DNA of 64,000 nucleotides from SKVR01 sp046291875 (GTDB taxonomy: Bacteria; Bacteroidota; Bacteroidia; Bacteroidales; UBA7960): the NCBI GenBank assembly GCA_046291875.1, contig JBKBSF010000010.1, positions 62,001 through 126,000 of the forward strand, in the 5' to 3' direction. The position numbers and the translations under genes are program-made. Shown here in pieces: positions 1 through 9,357 of this stretch. How positions within the stretch are numbered: the first letter of the stretch is position 1; the number at the start of each line of letters is the position of its first letter. Below the pieces are notes generated by a model. That model searched no databases and was not told the origin of the DNA. It worked only from the letters and a program-made list of their open reading frames with translations.

Positions 1-2
1 TT

Positions 3-572
3 GGTGAAAGAGTAAGGGTAAGGTTTGAAAACGAATTGATGTTGATGTGGCAGATCAGACAGGGACCCATGGAGGATATTCAGCGATTCTATCATTGGTT
101 ATCGCGTGATATTACCCCCTACATGAGAGTACGGACCGGGCAGCAGGATATAAATACTTCGGCTCTGATACAGCAACAGTTTGCTTTTTTCCCCTTCAGC
201 AGGTTGTATCTGAGAATATTCGGTTTCCCTGATGAGTTGGAATTTAACTCCGGAAGGATCATTAAAACCCGACTTTATGCGCTTAACGCAGATGCTGCAG
301 AGTTTTATGAATTGAAGGAGAAACAGTTGCAGGCCGAGGGTCAGCTTTTTGACCCAGCGTATATTGAGCTTTTGGGTAATATAAGGCATGTAGATGGCAC
401 TAAGCGAGTATTAGGTTTTTTTGAAGTTTCTCATGCAACACGTTTCAGCTTTCAGGTGAGAATACCCTCTGCCAATCACATAGATCCGTATGTAAAAAGC
501 ATTGACGATTTAAGTGATATTCCATCTTCAGGGTTTTATCATAACGAAGTCCCTCCTTTCTGGACCTTTTAA
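3..572 (+). CDS. DUF4249 lipoprotein, C-terminal part (cut by window edge)
   Basis: The reading frame is open to the left edge, so the signal peptide and N-terminal half lie outside the window; about 189 residues are visible and the in-frame TTG/ATG codons near base 36 are not the true start. The visible part matches by eye the second half of the complete DUF4249 protein at 28988-30115: an R-[VI]-R-F strand near its start, the LFDP motif, a G-N-[IM]-R strand and LG[FL]FEV near the end. DUF4249 proteins are predicted outer-membrane lipoproteins commonly found beside TonB-dependent receptors; their molecular role is unknown. The receptor gene begins 83 bases downstream with no terminator between, so the two are probably co-transcribed. 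Family assignment is fairly firm; function is not known. Confidence 0.8.
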   Translation, partial: GERVRVRFENELMLMWQIRQGPMEDIQRFYHWLSRDITPYMRVRTGQQDINTSALIQQQFAFFPFSRLYLRIFGFPDELEFNSGRIIKTRLYALNADAAEFYELKEKQLQAEGQLFDPAYIELLGNIRHVDGTKRVLGFFEVSHATRFSFQVRIPSANHIDPYVKSIDDLSDIPSSGFYHNEVPPFWTF

Positions 573-655
573 TCCAGGCCGATGACTAAAAGGAATCATA
601 TAACCTTAGAGGTCATGAAAAAACAATCCTGTATACTCCCCGGAAACTCTTTTTT

Positions 656-3424
656 GTGAATAGCCAAAGAAAAAAAATTACCGTGAATTTACCGAATCCA
701 TTTTTAAAGAAGTACCTGCATCCATTGCTATCCAGAGTGGATTTTGTGCGCATCATTGCATCTGTGATCTTGTTTTTAGGTGCTCTGCAGGCACAACCTC
801 AATCAATACCCAGAAATGATAGTATTGCTGTGGCTGATTTGCTGATGCATTGGCAACAGCAGCACCAGGTGCTGGTTTATGTGCCCCATGAGTACAATGA
901 CATGAAGGTTGAGTCTTCTTTACTGGCTATGGATCCCAGGCAATCCATAGCCCGGCTGAAAGGGATTACAGGGCTTGATCTGCATCAGTTGTATGGGGTT
1001 TTTGTGTTTGTAAGTCCTCAGTATCATGCGCCTGCCACTTCTACACTTGCCAATGACATGATTGTTGTGGGTCGGGAAGCTCTTTCGGGGCGCTATGCGC
1101 GGATAATGCTAAGGGGTGTGGTGCAGGATGGGGCTACAGGAGAAACACTTCCGGGAGCCATTGTTTATTCTGCCCACCAGCAAAAGGGAGTAAGCACTTC
1201 GGGTAATGGAACCTTCGAGATAGAACTCTCTACAGGAGAACATACACTGGAGGTAAGTTTCCTGGGGTTTATTTCCAGGCAATACCAGGTGCGGTTATAC
1301 GAACCAGGAGAGATTGCACTGGAACTCTTTTCTGATAGCTACAGCCTTGCCGAAGTGGTTGTAAGGTCTTCGAGGCTGGAAAGCAATCATCGTAGCACTC
1401 AAATGAGCCTTATCAGGCTTAATGCACAGGAATTGAAAAATATTCCCGGATCTTATGGCGAAAGAGATATTGTAAGAAGTATTAGCTTACTTCCAGGAGT
1501 GCAAAATGCAGGTGAGTTTGGTACAGGTTTTCATGTAAGAGGAGGGGGTTCCGATCAGAATCTGATCCTTCTGGAGAACCTGCCGGTTTTTAATTCTTCA
1601 AATCTTTTCGGGATGTTGTCAATGATCAACCCCGATATAGTAGAGAATGCAAGTCTGTATAAGGGTGGGATCCCGGCAAAGTATGGCGAAAGAGCCTCGG
1701 CCATTCTCGATATCAGGCTGGATCGTGAGCGAGGAAATAAAACACAATTGTTTAAAGGGGGTGTTGGCTTGCTTAATACCCGTATGATGTCTAAAACTAC
1801 ACTGGCGAATGGAAATGCCAATCTATTGCTGGCCGGTCGATCAACCTATTCCAATTGGCTGCTGGAAAACACCCCCGATGTTGATCTTATGAACAGCAAT
1901 GCTGGTTTTTACGATATTACCGCACAATTGACTTTCCGTCCCAATACATTTAATTCTGTTTCGTTGCTGGGGTTTCATAATAAAAACAGGGCTGAGTTTA
2001 CCGGCAATACCCGCTATCAATATGCAAATACATTGGGGAATGTTCGTTGGGATAGGTATATCAATGCTCAGTTGCATAGCGCCTTGATGATTGGCTTCAG
2101 CCACTATGGTTATAGTGTAGAAGATAATATTGAGAAGGCCCCTATGCGCCAGTTGAGTATTCATAGTGAATTGCTTTACCAAAGTGTAAAGTGGAATCTG
2201 CATTTTGAGCCTTCACCGCAAACCCATTGGGATATAGGATTTAATGCCATGAACTATAGTATTCAGCCAGGCAGGTTGCGCGCCCAGGGCCCACAATCAA
2301 GGGTAGAGCCCCTGGATCTTCAGTCGGAGAATGCCCTGGAATTGTCGGCTTACATCAGTGCAGGGCTGGAGCTGCACCCCCGGTGGAGTGTAGAGGCGGG
2401 TTTGCGTTTAACCTCCTACACCCTTTACGGACCCTATACCCGGTATATTTATGAACCAGGTATGGCGGTTGCTGCTGCCAATCTGACAGATTCGGTCATC
2501 TACGGCAAACGGGAGAAGGTTTTTGGCTCTCTGGACCCTGAACCTCGTATCTCCATAAGATGGCTTACAGACTCCCTTTCCAGTGTTAAGCTAAGCTACG
2601 GTCGTTCTATGCAATACATCAACCAGATTTCTTCCACTGCTGTGATGACACCTGCCGATACCTGGAAGCTAAGTAATGATCTGCTTCCCCCTTTGGCCGT
2701 AGACCAATATGCTGTGGGTTTTTTCAGAAGTTTTGCTGATGCCGCGTATGAAGCCTCTATCGAGGTTTATTACAAAAGAATAAAAAATGGCAAAGAATAC
2801 ACCAGTGCGGGGCAGATCGTGATGAACCCTTTTTTGGAGCAAGATGTAAGCCTCGCAACGGGTAAGAGTTATGGAACAGAACTGTTTTTCAGAAAAGGCT
2901 CAGGAAGACTTACCGGTTGGGTGAGTTACACATTCAGCCGGGCATTCTCCAAAACCAACAGCCCATTTGAGGAGAAACAGATCAATAGGAATGCCTATTT
3001 CCCCAGCGATTATGACCGCCCACACAATATGGTGTTCAATGGCAATTTTAATATTTCGCGGCGCTGGCGTTTCCATGCATTATTTACCTGGTCCAGTGGC
3101 AGACCACTTACCTTGCCTGAGCAAGGATACTTCTGGGGAGGGGATTTTCATGTGAGTTATTCCGATCGAAACAAGTATAGATTCCCCAACTACCATCGCC
3201 TTGATGTATCGCTCTCGTTGGATGAAACCCTTCGGCTTTCGCGCAATTTCAGGGGTAGCTGGTCGTTGAGCGTTATCAATGTGTATGGGCGGAAAAACCC
3301 TTATTCCATCTTTTATGAGAAGAACCCTCCCTCACCTACAAGTGCTTATATGGGATATAGTCTTTATCAACTCTATATTATAGGTCGGCCTTTGCCTACA
3401 ATCACCTACAATCTCTCCTTCTGA
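656..3424 (+). CDS. TonB-dependent outer-membrane receptor with STN and carboxypeptidase-like domains
   Basis: A 922-residue outer-membrane receptor that should import a ligand using TonB energy. Order of domains: hydrophobic signal segment (about residues 30-46), STN/secretin-like domain (about 57-120), carboxypeptidase-D regulatory-like domain (about 150-228, RGVVQDGATGETLPGA), plug (about 232-360, with GFHVRGGGSDQNLILLENLPV) and a beta barrel ending in the aromatic residue of TYNLSF. The start is uncertain: no ATG lies in frame; GTG at 656 and GTG at 683 (behind an A-rich stretch) are both possible. STN domains in other receptors pass a signal to FecR/FecI, but neither is visible here. Close paralogue of the receptor at 26244-28946 (shared STN architecture and SNW.LENMPD-like barrel motif). 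Ligand unknown. Confidence 0.92.
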   Translation: MNSQRKKITVNLPNPFLKKYLHPLLSRVDFVRIIASVILFLGALQAQPQSIPRNDSIAVADLLMHWQQQHQVLVYVPHEYNDMKVESSLLAMDPRQSIARLKGITGLDLHQLYGVFVFVSPQYHAPATSTLANDMIVVGREALSGRYARIMLRGVVQDGATGETLPGAIVYSAHQQKGVSTSGNGTFEIELSTGEHTLEVSFLGFISRQYQVRLYEPGEIALELFSDSYSLAEVVVRSSRLESNHRSTQMSLIRLNAQELKNIPGSYGERDIVRSISLLPGVQNAGEFGTGFHVRGGGSDQNLILLENLPVFNSSNLFGMLSMINPDIVENASLYKGGIPAKYGERASAILDIRLDRERGNKTQLFKGGVGLLNTRMMSKTTLANGNANLLLAGRSTYSNWLLENTPDVDLMNSNAGFYDITAQLTFRPNTFNSVSLLGFHNKNRAEFTGNTRYQYANTLGNVRWDRYINAQLHSALMIGFSHYGYSVEDNIEKAPMRQLSIHSELLYQSVKWNLHFEPSPQTHWDIGFNAMNYSIQPGRLRAQGPQSRVEPLDLQSENALELSAYISAGLELHPRWSVEAGLRLTSYTLYGPYTRYIYEPGMAVAAANLTDSVIYGKREKVFGSLDPEPRISIRWLTDSLSSVKLSYGRSMQYINQISSTAVMTPADTWKLSNDLLPPLAVDQYAVGFFRSFADAAYEASIEVYYKRIKNGKEYTSAGQIVMNPFLEQDVSLATGKSYGTELFFRKGSGRLTGWVSYTFSRAFSKTNSPFEEKQINRNAYFPSDYDRPHNMVFNGNFNISRRWRFHALFTWSSGRPLTLPEQGYFWGGDFHVSYSDRNKYRFPNYHRLDVSLSLDETLRLSRNFRGSWSLSVINVYGRKNPYSIFYEKNPPSPTSAYMGYSLYQLYIIGRPLPTITYNLSF

Positions 3425-3470
3425 TCTGATATTACACAAGAGAAAAGAGATTGTAAATTCAACTACACCC

Positions 3471-5810
3471 ATGCATAAAAAACATAATTCTCCGAAATCT
3501 TCTATGTGGATCTATTCCAGAAAATCATTTTTATTGGCTGTTGTATTGCTGTTATATTTCTTTCCAGCCTCACTGCCAGCCCAAACCCCACGGGGCCAGC
3601 AATCTGTTTATTTGCATTCCGACCGTGATATTTATGTTGCAGGGGAAGCACTTGCATTTTCTGTTTATAGCCTCAACCTCGACAACATACGTAAGACGAA
3701 TGATATCTGGGTTACTACTGGCTTGTTCAATGCTTCAGGAGAGATCCTTATAAGAAAGACTATTGAAATGCCTTCGGGCTTCGGGCAGAGTTATTATCTG
3801 CTTCCCGATACACTAAGCACGGGTCTTTATTATATTGTGGCTACTTCTTCCATGGAGCCCTCCCCTGAGTATGTTTTCCGCAAACCTGTTTATGTTTTCA
3901 ACCGCTTCGATAGTGCTTCAGACCTTGAACGACGTTTTCTTGGTGTTCCACCTGGCTCGCAACTTAGGGTTTTGTCGCATCGATGTATTGATCCTGCAGA
4001 GGGCAAGCGATCCATGGTGGTAAGATTATCCAGTGATTTTGCAGGCTTTCTGAATGATACGATCGATGTTTATCAGCACATGTCAGATACTCTGTATAAA
4101 CATACCTTTATTACTGACTTTAACGGAATTGGGCATTTTCAGTACCAAGCCACCTCTGATCTGGAGCAAATTGTAATGCAAGTGAGGGCGTGTGGCAGCC
4201 AAGTGCCCGTTTCTCTGGATCATTGGGCGCAGACATGTGTGGGAGTTTCCCGAAGCGAGCCCCCCCTGGGTACTATGGACCGCAATCAAGGATATACGTA
4301 TTATGTTGGTAAATTGGGAACGAATGTTTTAGAATCACCCATTGCACAACCCTCAGATTTAATGAAGGGGATGCCTCCCGGCATATACTCCCAATGGATC
4401 AGCGGGCCAGGACAAATGCGTACAGAACCTTCGTATTTCTTTTATGAGAGTGAGCCAGCTTTTGCCGCCCAAAAGATGGTACCAGAAAGTCGGATTGCAC
4501 CCCGGAGCATTATTTCAATGGATACACTATGGGGTGAAGCACAGAACGTATTGCAATACAGCATGAGTATTGTGCCCGAACAGTCTTTGCTTCAAGTTAC
4601 AGACATGGCGTTTTATAGCCTGTTTTTGAATGAATTATACAAGAACGGCATTCGTATTCCGGCGGATATTCTGCCCCAGTATATTCTCCCTGAAAATGCA
4701 AGTGCATACCTGCAATGGTTTCAGGAGCTGGGTTCTAAGCAGGAATTTGGGAATGATCCCACAAAGAGCACTTTGCGCCAGGCTGCTCCAGGTAGGTTTG
4801 TTTTAGATGGTTTCTTAATAGATTCACAAAGCCGTCTGCCTGTGGCCGGACAGACCATCAGGTTAAATGCACTTGATACCCTATTGAGCTTTGACCTTGC
4901 AACAACTGATGACAGAGGATTTTTTGCTTTTTATCTAAATGATTATTGGTTTGAAAAAACACTTGTGTTGCATCCAGCCCGTGAGCAAGAAAACTGGCAA
5001 ATTATGCTGAATGACCGTCTTGAAATTCCGGTTGATTTGCCTAAGGTAGGCTTTCATGCCATGCGTGAACGGTTGCAATATATCTCTACGATAAATCGTG
5101 CATTTCAAATACATCGTGAGTATGGCCTTGAGTTTGGACAAGGCACCCCTGCACATGAATTTTCCTTTCACTCACCTGCCAGGCTTTTCTCGCAGCCATC
5201 CTGGGTTTTTCGTTTGGCCGATTTTGCCCCCATGGATAATTTTGAAGAAATCTCGCGCGAAATTCTTCATCCGCTGCGCCTCAGGCAAAGTTCCGGTGGT
5301 GCGGTAACTATGAGTTTGGTATGTAATACGGAAAACAGATGGCTCACCGATCCGCCTGCCGTTTTTGTAAACGGAATAGAAATACGCGATCTGTCAGTAT
5401 TGCTTGATCTTAACAGTGAGCAAATCAGTCGTGTGGAACTTCAAAACCTGAGATGGTTTTTCGGGGAGGAGTCGTTTCCCGGAGGAATAGTTTCAGTGTT
5501 TACTCAGATGCCAGAAGTGCCGGCTTTACCTGTTGCCTCGGTAATACATCGGATACGTATGGAGAGAAACGGTGTTTGGGAGAGTAGAACGCCACAGCAA
5601 AGCAGACATCCTGATTTCAGGCAATTGTTGTTGTGGCAGGCAGCTGAACGAAACTCTTCTGATGAGCCTCTCCCGTTTCAAGGTTGGTTCGGTAGCTCTG
5701 ATACCGGGGAATCCTTTCATCTCATCGTAATGGGTCGGCGTGCTGATGGCACTTTTTTCAATTTTGGACAAACCCTGGAAATGATTCCTACAGCAAAGAC
5801 AATGGATTAG
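3471..5810 (+). CDS. Secreted MG2-like protein with degenerate TonB-plug domain, no barrel
   Basis: A 779-residue exported protein of unknown function. It starts with a signal peptide (MWIYSRKSFLLAVVLLLYFF, then cleavage near PAQ). The N-terminal domain carries the macroglobulin MG2-like signature SVYLHSDRDIYVAGE. A carboxypeptidase-regulatory-like segment lies around residues 445-500. Near the end there is a segment resembling a TonB receptor plug (AVFVNGIEIRDL, then SRVELQN and GGIVSVFT), but no beta barrel follows. The final part (HPDFRQLLLWQ, then a strand-rich tail) is shared with 30167-31903 and, more loosely, with 6788-9214. It lies 46 bases after the receptor gene and 22 before the next gene, so a receptor operon is likely. 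Close functional analogues are not known to me. Confidence 0.75.
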   Translation: MHKKHNSPKSSMWIYSRKSFLLAVVLLLYFFPASLPAQTPRGQQSVYLHSDRDIYVAGEALAFSVYSLNLDNIRKTNDIWVTTGLFNASGEILIRKTIEMPSGFGQSYYLLPDTLSTGLYYIVATSSMEPSPEYVFRKPVYVFNRFDSASDLERRFLGVPPGSQLRVLSHRCIDPAEGKRSMVVRLSSDFAGFLNDTIDVYQHMSDTLYKHTFITDFNGIGHFQYQATSDLEQIVMQVRACGSQVPVSLDHWAQTCVGVSRSEPPLGTMDRNQGYTYYVGKLGTNVLESPIAQPSDLMKGMPPGIYSQWISGPGQMRTEPSYFFYESEPAFAAQKMVPESRIAPRSIISMDTLWGEAQNVLQYSMSIVPEQSLLQVTDMAFYSLFLNELYKNGIRIPADILPQYILPENASAYLQWFQELGSKQEFGNDPTKSTLRQAAPGRFVLDGFLIDSQSRLPVAGQTIRLNALDTLLSFDLATTDDRGFFAFYLNDYWFEKTLVLHPAREQENWQIMLNDRLEIPVDLPKVGFHAMRERLQYISTINRAFQIHREYGLEFGQGTPAHEFSFHSPARLFSQPSWVFRLADFAPMDNFEEISREILHPLRLRQSSGGAVTMSLVCNTENRWLTDPPAVFVNGIEIRDLSVLLDLNSEQISRVELQNLRWFFGEESFPGGIVSVFTQMPEVPALPVASVIHRIRMERNGVWESRTPQQSRHPDFRQLLLWQAAERNSSDEPLPFQGWFGSSDTGESFHLIVMGRRADGTFFNFGQTLEMIPTAKTMD

Positions 5811-5832
5811 TCTAACACGAATTTCTCTAATA

Positions 5833-6573
5833 ATGATCAGCAAGAAAGTATTTATAGTTTTACTGTCCGGATTATTGCTTCATAGCCTGACAGCACAGGA
5901 TGTGACCCAGTTACCCCAACGTCCCCTGAGCGGAGAATTGTTTAATGCATTTCCCCAGGTAACAGGTTCACTCTTTGTACAACCCGACTGGTATGCCGGG
6001 CAGGTTTTTCTTATTTGCGGTTCTGTGGCTTACACCCAAAGGTTAAGGTATAGCGGGTATCTGGAGGAGCTGTTCTGGATGATTAATTCGCAGGGTCAGA
6101 TTATCAAGGTAGATAAGGGTTTGGTGAAAGCTTTTACTATTGAATATCCGGGTGGAATAACCCGGTTCTTTGAAAAAAAAGAGATCGGTGCAGGGGCGAA
6201 TAGTCAGCAGATTTTTTTGGAGGTGTTGATGGAGGGTGAGCACGTTACGCTATATAAGCATCACAGGATGCTGGGCACACAAACGCAAAATGTAACAGTG
6301 CATAACAGAAGCTTTCAGCAACAAGTGATAGAGGAAAAGCCTGTGTACTATCTTTCTTTTTCGCATCTGCCGGAATTGAGACGATTAACGAATATTTCGC
6401 GTAGATCCGTTTTTAGTGCCCTACCTGCACAACGAAAGCAACTAAGAGTAATTACCAGCGAATATAATTTGTCGTTATGGAAGAATGAAGCAGCATTGGT
6501 TAGATTTCTGAGCTATTTTGACGAAAATGTCAGTGGAGTTCGAGACCAGGAATTTTTAATCGGTAAACAATAA
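5833..6573 (+). CDS. Small secreted protein of the receptor module
   Basis: A 246-residue predicted exported protein with an N-terminal signal peptide (MISKKVFIVLLSGLLLHSL, cleavage near TAQ). I recognise no named domain. It shares an order of motifs with 31909-32604: an aromatic D-W-Y-A-G / D-N-W-T-E-G turn, L-E-E-L-F-W / L-D-E-V-F-W, then VDKGLVKAF / LDRGQVKAF and an aromatic strand ITRFFEK / LTWFEQ. Similar uncharacterised proteins occur in Bacteroidota as small beta-rich exported proteins; this is recollection of the pattern, not a search result. Its constant place right after the MG2/plug gene in both modules suggests it works with that protein. Function unknown. Confidence 0.7.
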   Translation: MISKKVFIVLLSGLLLHSLTAQDVTQLPQRPLSGELFNAFPQVTGSLFVQPDWYAGQVFLICGSVAYTQRLRYSGYLEELFWMINSQGQIIKVDKGLVKAFTIEYPGGITRFFEKKEIGAGANSQQIFLEVLMEGEHVTLYKHHRMLGTQTQNVTVHNRSFQQQVIEEKPVYYLSFSHLPELRRLTNISRRSVFSALPAQRKQLRVITSEYNLSLWKNEAALVRFLSYFDENVSGVRDQEFLIGKQ

Positions 6574-6742
6574 TCAATACCCTTTTAACAAATGTGTTTG
6601 GGAGTTTGAAAGGATGTGGATTATAGGAAAAACTTTTAGTACTTAAGGTTGTTAATAAATTGATAGTGTAAGAATTATAAGCAGATTTCTTTTGCAAAGG
6701 TTTTGTGGTTTTCCTGAGGGCTTAATCCTGAGGAATCTGCAA

Positions 6743-6773
6743 TTTGACTTACACACTATTGTAAATAAATTTT
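6743..6773 (+). promoter_or_regulatory. Bacteroidota-type promoter before the third MG2/plug gene
   Basis: TTTG at 6743-6746, a 19-base spacer, then TAAATTTT at 6766-6773, which matches the TTTG / TANNTTTG consensus of the primary Bacteroidota sigma factor except for the last base. The predicted start of transcription falls only about ten bases before the ATG at 6788, so the leader would be very short, or the true start codon lies a little downstream. Confidence 0.5.
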
Positions 6774-6787
6774 AAAAAGTTTCGATT

Positions 6788-9214
6788 ATGTGTAATTCAA
6801 ACTTACAGCTATATGTAAAGCCAGCCAAATCTAAGTTTTGCTTTTTTGAACTACCATTGTTTGGGCGTTATGCAACAAGACTTCTCTTGGTATTGTTGGT
6901 GCTGTCGCAGATAGCATTTTCTGCTTCATCACAGGTCAATCCTACTGCTGGTATTACTGGAGCCGGATCACTGGAGCAAACGGGTCTCAACACCGTTTAT
7001 CTTCATCTGGATAAATCAACGTATTTTGCAGGCGATATCATCTGGTACAAAAGCTATGTGGTAGATCCTTTTACACTTGTCCCCGCCAACCAGAATGTAA
7101 ATGTATTTGTTGAGCTCAATCATCAGTCGGGCCAAACTGTTTTAACGGGTACACACCGTGCAGAGGGAGGTGTAGTAAGCGGGCATTTCACCTTGCCGGA
7201 TTCTCTGCCTGACGGCAATTATGTTTTACGCGCCTTTACATCTGATGTTTTTATTCACCCTAATTTGCAGTTTCGCAGGGAACTATATATCCAGAACCCA
7301 GGTGAGGCCCAATACATTTCGCGTTCGTCGTTGCGTCAGAACCATCGTTTCAATCGCGATCTTCAACGAGAACAATCTACCCTCACCGGCTCAGTTAAGG
7401 CTGAGGGGGGAAGTCTGGTGGCAGGTGTGCCCGGGGTTGTTGTGTTCAGGTTGTACGCCCCGCTTTTTAAAGGGCAACAAGACGTTTCATGGAGATTGAC
7501 AGATCAGCAAAGACAGATCCTTGCAGAGGGCACAACAGGGCCGATGGGTTACGGCCGGGCTTCGTGGACACCAGTTGCCGGAGCCAATTATTTTATTGAG
7601 TTTTTGCCCGCACAAGGGGCACGTGTTCAAATTCGTGTTCCATCTGTAAAGCCCTCTGGCGCTGTAATGGCATTAGATGTGTCTGATGAGAATCTACTTA
7701 TGTTTAATATTCACCAATCGCCAAGTCTTATTTCAGAGGCCATTTTTGTTATTCATGGTGGCGGAAAAGTTTTTTATCAGCAAGAGCTCATTAACGAAAC
7801 ATCAACTACCATAGCAGTGCCCCGGAATGATCTTGCTGCCGGGGTGAATGTAGCCACTTTGTTTCATCCTTCGGGCGAGATATTAGCTGAAAGGTTATTT
7901 TTCGTTCCCCAGCCTGCTATGCCAGATTTTGCGGTGGAGCTTCATGAGCGTCAAAAGGACGAAAAAACGCTACTTGCCATTGATCTGGTAGGCCAGCAGA
8001 TTGTTGAAAACACAGTTTTTTCTGTTTCGGTTACGGAATTCAGCCAGCAAGAGCTTTTAAGACCATACAATATTTTTTCTGATCTCTGGCTTTCTTCTCG
8101 TTTGGGGGTTTCCATCGCATCGCCCGGAAGTCTGTTTGAAGATTCTTCGTTGCTTCCTGTGCTTGATATGGTGTTGTCAAAAACAAGGCTTACCCGGATC
8201 GAGGCCTCTCCCAGGGCAAAAAATAGTCGCCAGCAATATGTGGAAAGTTTGTTGGTTAGGGGTGAAGTTGAGGTTTTGTCGAGTCGATTGGTAACAGGGG
8301 TTTTGCCTGTTGAATTGAGCCTGAATGTAGATGGAGACCAGAGCCTTTTCAATACTTCGACCGATGCTGATGGTAGTTTTGTATTTCAGGGGCTCAACTT
8401 TATGGGTTTTGGTCAGGCCCAGATCACTTTCGGGCAGGATTTCCTGAATCGTCGCATGCGAGTGAATCTTTTCTCCGGATTTCCCAATGTATCCGATAAT
8501 ATGCAGAATAGCCGCACCCGTCGGCTTCAAGTGCTGGAAAGGGGTGACAACTGGAGACGAGTTCCAGCTTACTTCCATCCTTACCAGAGAGTTCAGCAAC
8601 GAATGGTGCAGCCACAATCTTCTCCCTTCGGAAGCCCCAACCATATTATCTATGTTTCAGATATGGTAGCAAATTACCAAACCACGTATGAGATTCTGGC
8701 CACACAAGTACCAGGGTTGTCTTTTGAAGGGATTGGAGTTGTATTGAGAGGGGCCGGATCTATTGCTTCGAGTAATCACGCCATGCTCATGATTGATGGT
8801 GTAGAAACCAATTTGAATGCCTTCTTAAATATACCTCCAACAGAGCTTGCCAGAATAGAGGTATTTAAAAGCAATAATGCAGCCATATTCGGCTTTCGTG
8901 GAGTAAATGGCGTAATCATTGCCTATACCCGCAGAGCAGTCAATGATGTCAGACAGAATACTTTTGACTTTATAGTAGGTGGCTATAGCCTGCCCAGGAG
9001 TTTCGATCTTACATTGATAGATCCTCCCAATCGTTCCCAGGACGGTTATGTTCAAACATTTGCATGGGAGCCTGAGCCCAAATGGGAGAATGGCCGTACT
9101 TCCATTGAGATTGATGCTGAAAGGATATCAGGTGATTTACTTCTTCATTTAGAGGGCATAGATCCCAATGGTAATCTTCTGCAACAAAAGGTAGTTATTC
9201 GGCTGGGTTCATGA
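6788..9214 (+). CDS. MG2-like domain protein with TonB-plug domain, no barrel
   Basis: An 808-residue exported protein. After a hydrophobic signal segment (about residues 30-50) comes an MG2-like domain (TVYLHLDKSTYFAGDIIWYK), then several beta-rich domains including a carboxypeptidase-regulatory-like one (about 500-560), and at about residues 625-720 a well-preserved TonB receptor plug: VPGLSFEGIGVVLRG, MLMIDGVETN, LARIEVFKSNNAAIFGFRG, NGVIIAYT. No barrel follows; the last 90 residues form a strand-rich tail typical of this protein type. It belongs to a broad Bacteroidota group of MG2-plus-plug proteins of unknown role. It has its own promoter and a terminator, so it looks like a separate transcription unit. 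The start is probable but uncertain because the N-terminus is unusually long before the hydrophobic stretch. Confidence 0.8.
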   Translation: MCNSNLQLYVKPAKSKFCFFELPLFGRYATRLLLVLLVLSQIAFSASSQVNPTAGITGAGSLEQTGLNTVYLHLDKSTYFAGDIIWYKSYVVDPFTLVPANQNVNVFVELNHQSGQTVLTGTHRAEGGVVSGHFTLPDSLPDGNYVLRAFTSDVFIHPNLQFRRELYIQNPGEAQYISRSSLRQNHRFNRDLQREQSTLTGSVKAEGGSLVAGVPGVVVFRLYAPLFKGQQDVSWRLTDQQRQILAEGTTGPMGYGRASWTPVAGANYFIEFLPAQGARVQIRVPSVKPSGAVMALDVSDENLLMFNIHQSPSLISEAIFVIHGGGKVFYQQELINETSTTIAVPRNDLAAGVNVATLFHPSGEILAERLFFVPQPAMPDFAVELHERQKDEKTLLAIDLVGQQIVENTVFSVSVTEFSQQELLRPYNIFSDLWLSSRLGVSIASPGSLFEDSSLLPVLDMVLSKTRLTRIEASPRAKNSRQQYVESLLVRGEVEVLSSRLVTGVLPVELSLNVDGDQSLFNTSTDADGSFVFQGLNFMGFGQAQITFGQDFLNRRMRVNLFSGFPNVSDNMQNSRTRRLQVLERGDNWRRVPAYFHPYQRVQQRMVQPQSSPFGSPNHIIYVSDMVANYQTTYEILATQVPGLSFEGIGVVLRGAGSIASSNHAMLMIDGVETNLNAFLNIPPTELARIEVFKSNNAAIFGFRGVNGVIIAYTRRAVNDVRQNTFDFIVGGYSLPRSFDLTLIDPPNRSQDGYVQTFAWEPEPKWENGRTSIEIDAERISGDLLLHLEGIDPNGNLLQQKVVIRLGS

Positions 9215-9274
9215 GCAGTAATCTCTTCTGCTTTTGTTTGCGGTAGTCAAAACTAAAGCCACCATATAAAAAGC

Positions 9275-9312
9275 AATCACCCCCTTGAAGTTGTTTCGGC
9301 AAGGGGGTGATT
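9275..9312. terminator. Bidirectional intrinsic terminator
   Basis: A perfect 13-base inverted repeat (AATCACCCCCTTG at 9275-9287 and its complement at 9300-9312) with a 12-base loop and T-rich flank. It lies between the convergent genes ending at 9214 and 9358 and could serve both. Confidence 0.85.
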
Positions 9313-9357
9313 TTTGTGATCGGAATACAGTATTTATTTTCCTGAAATAATTACCAG

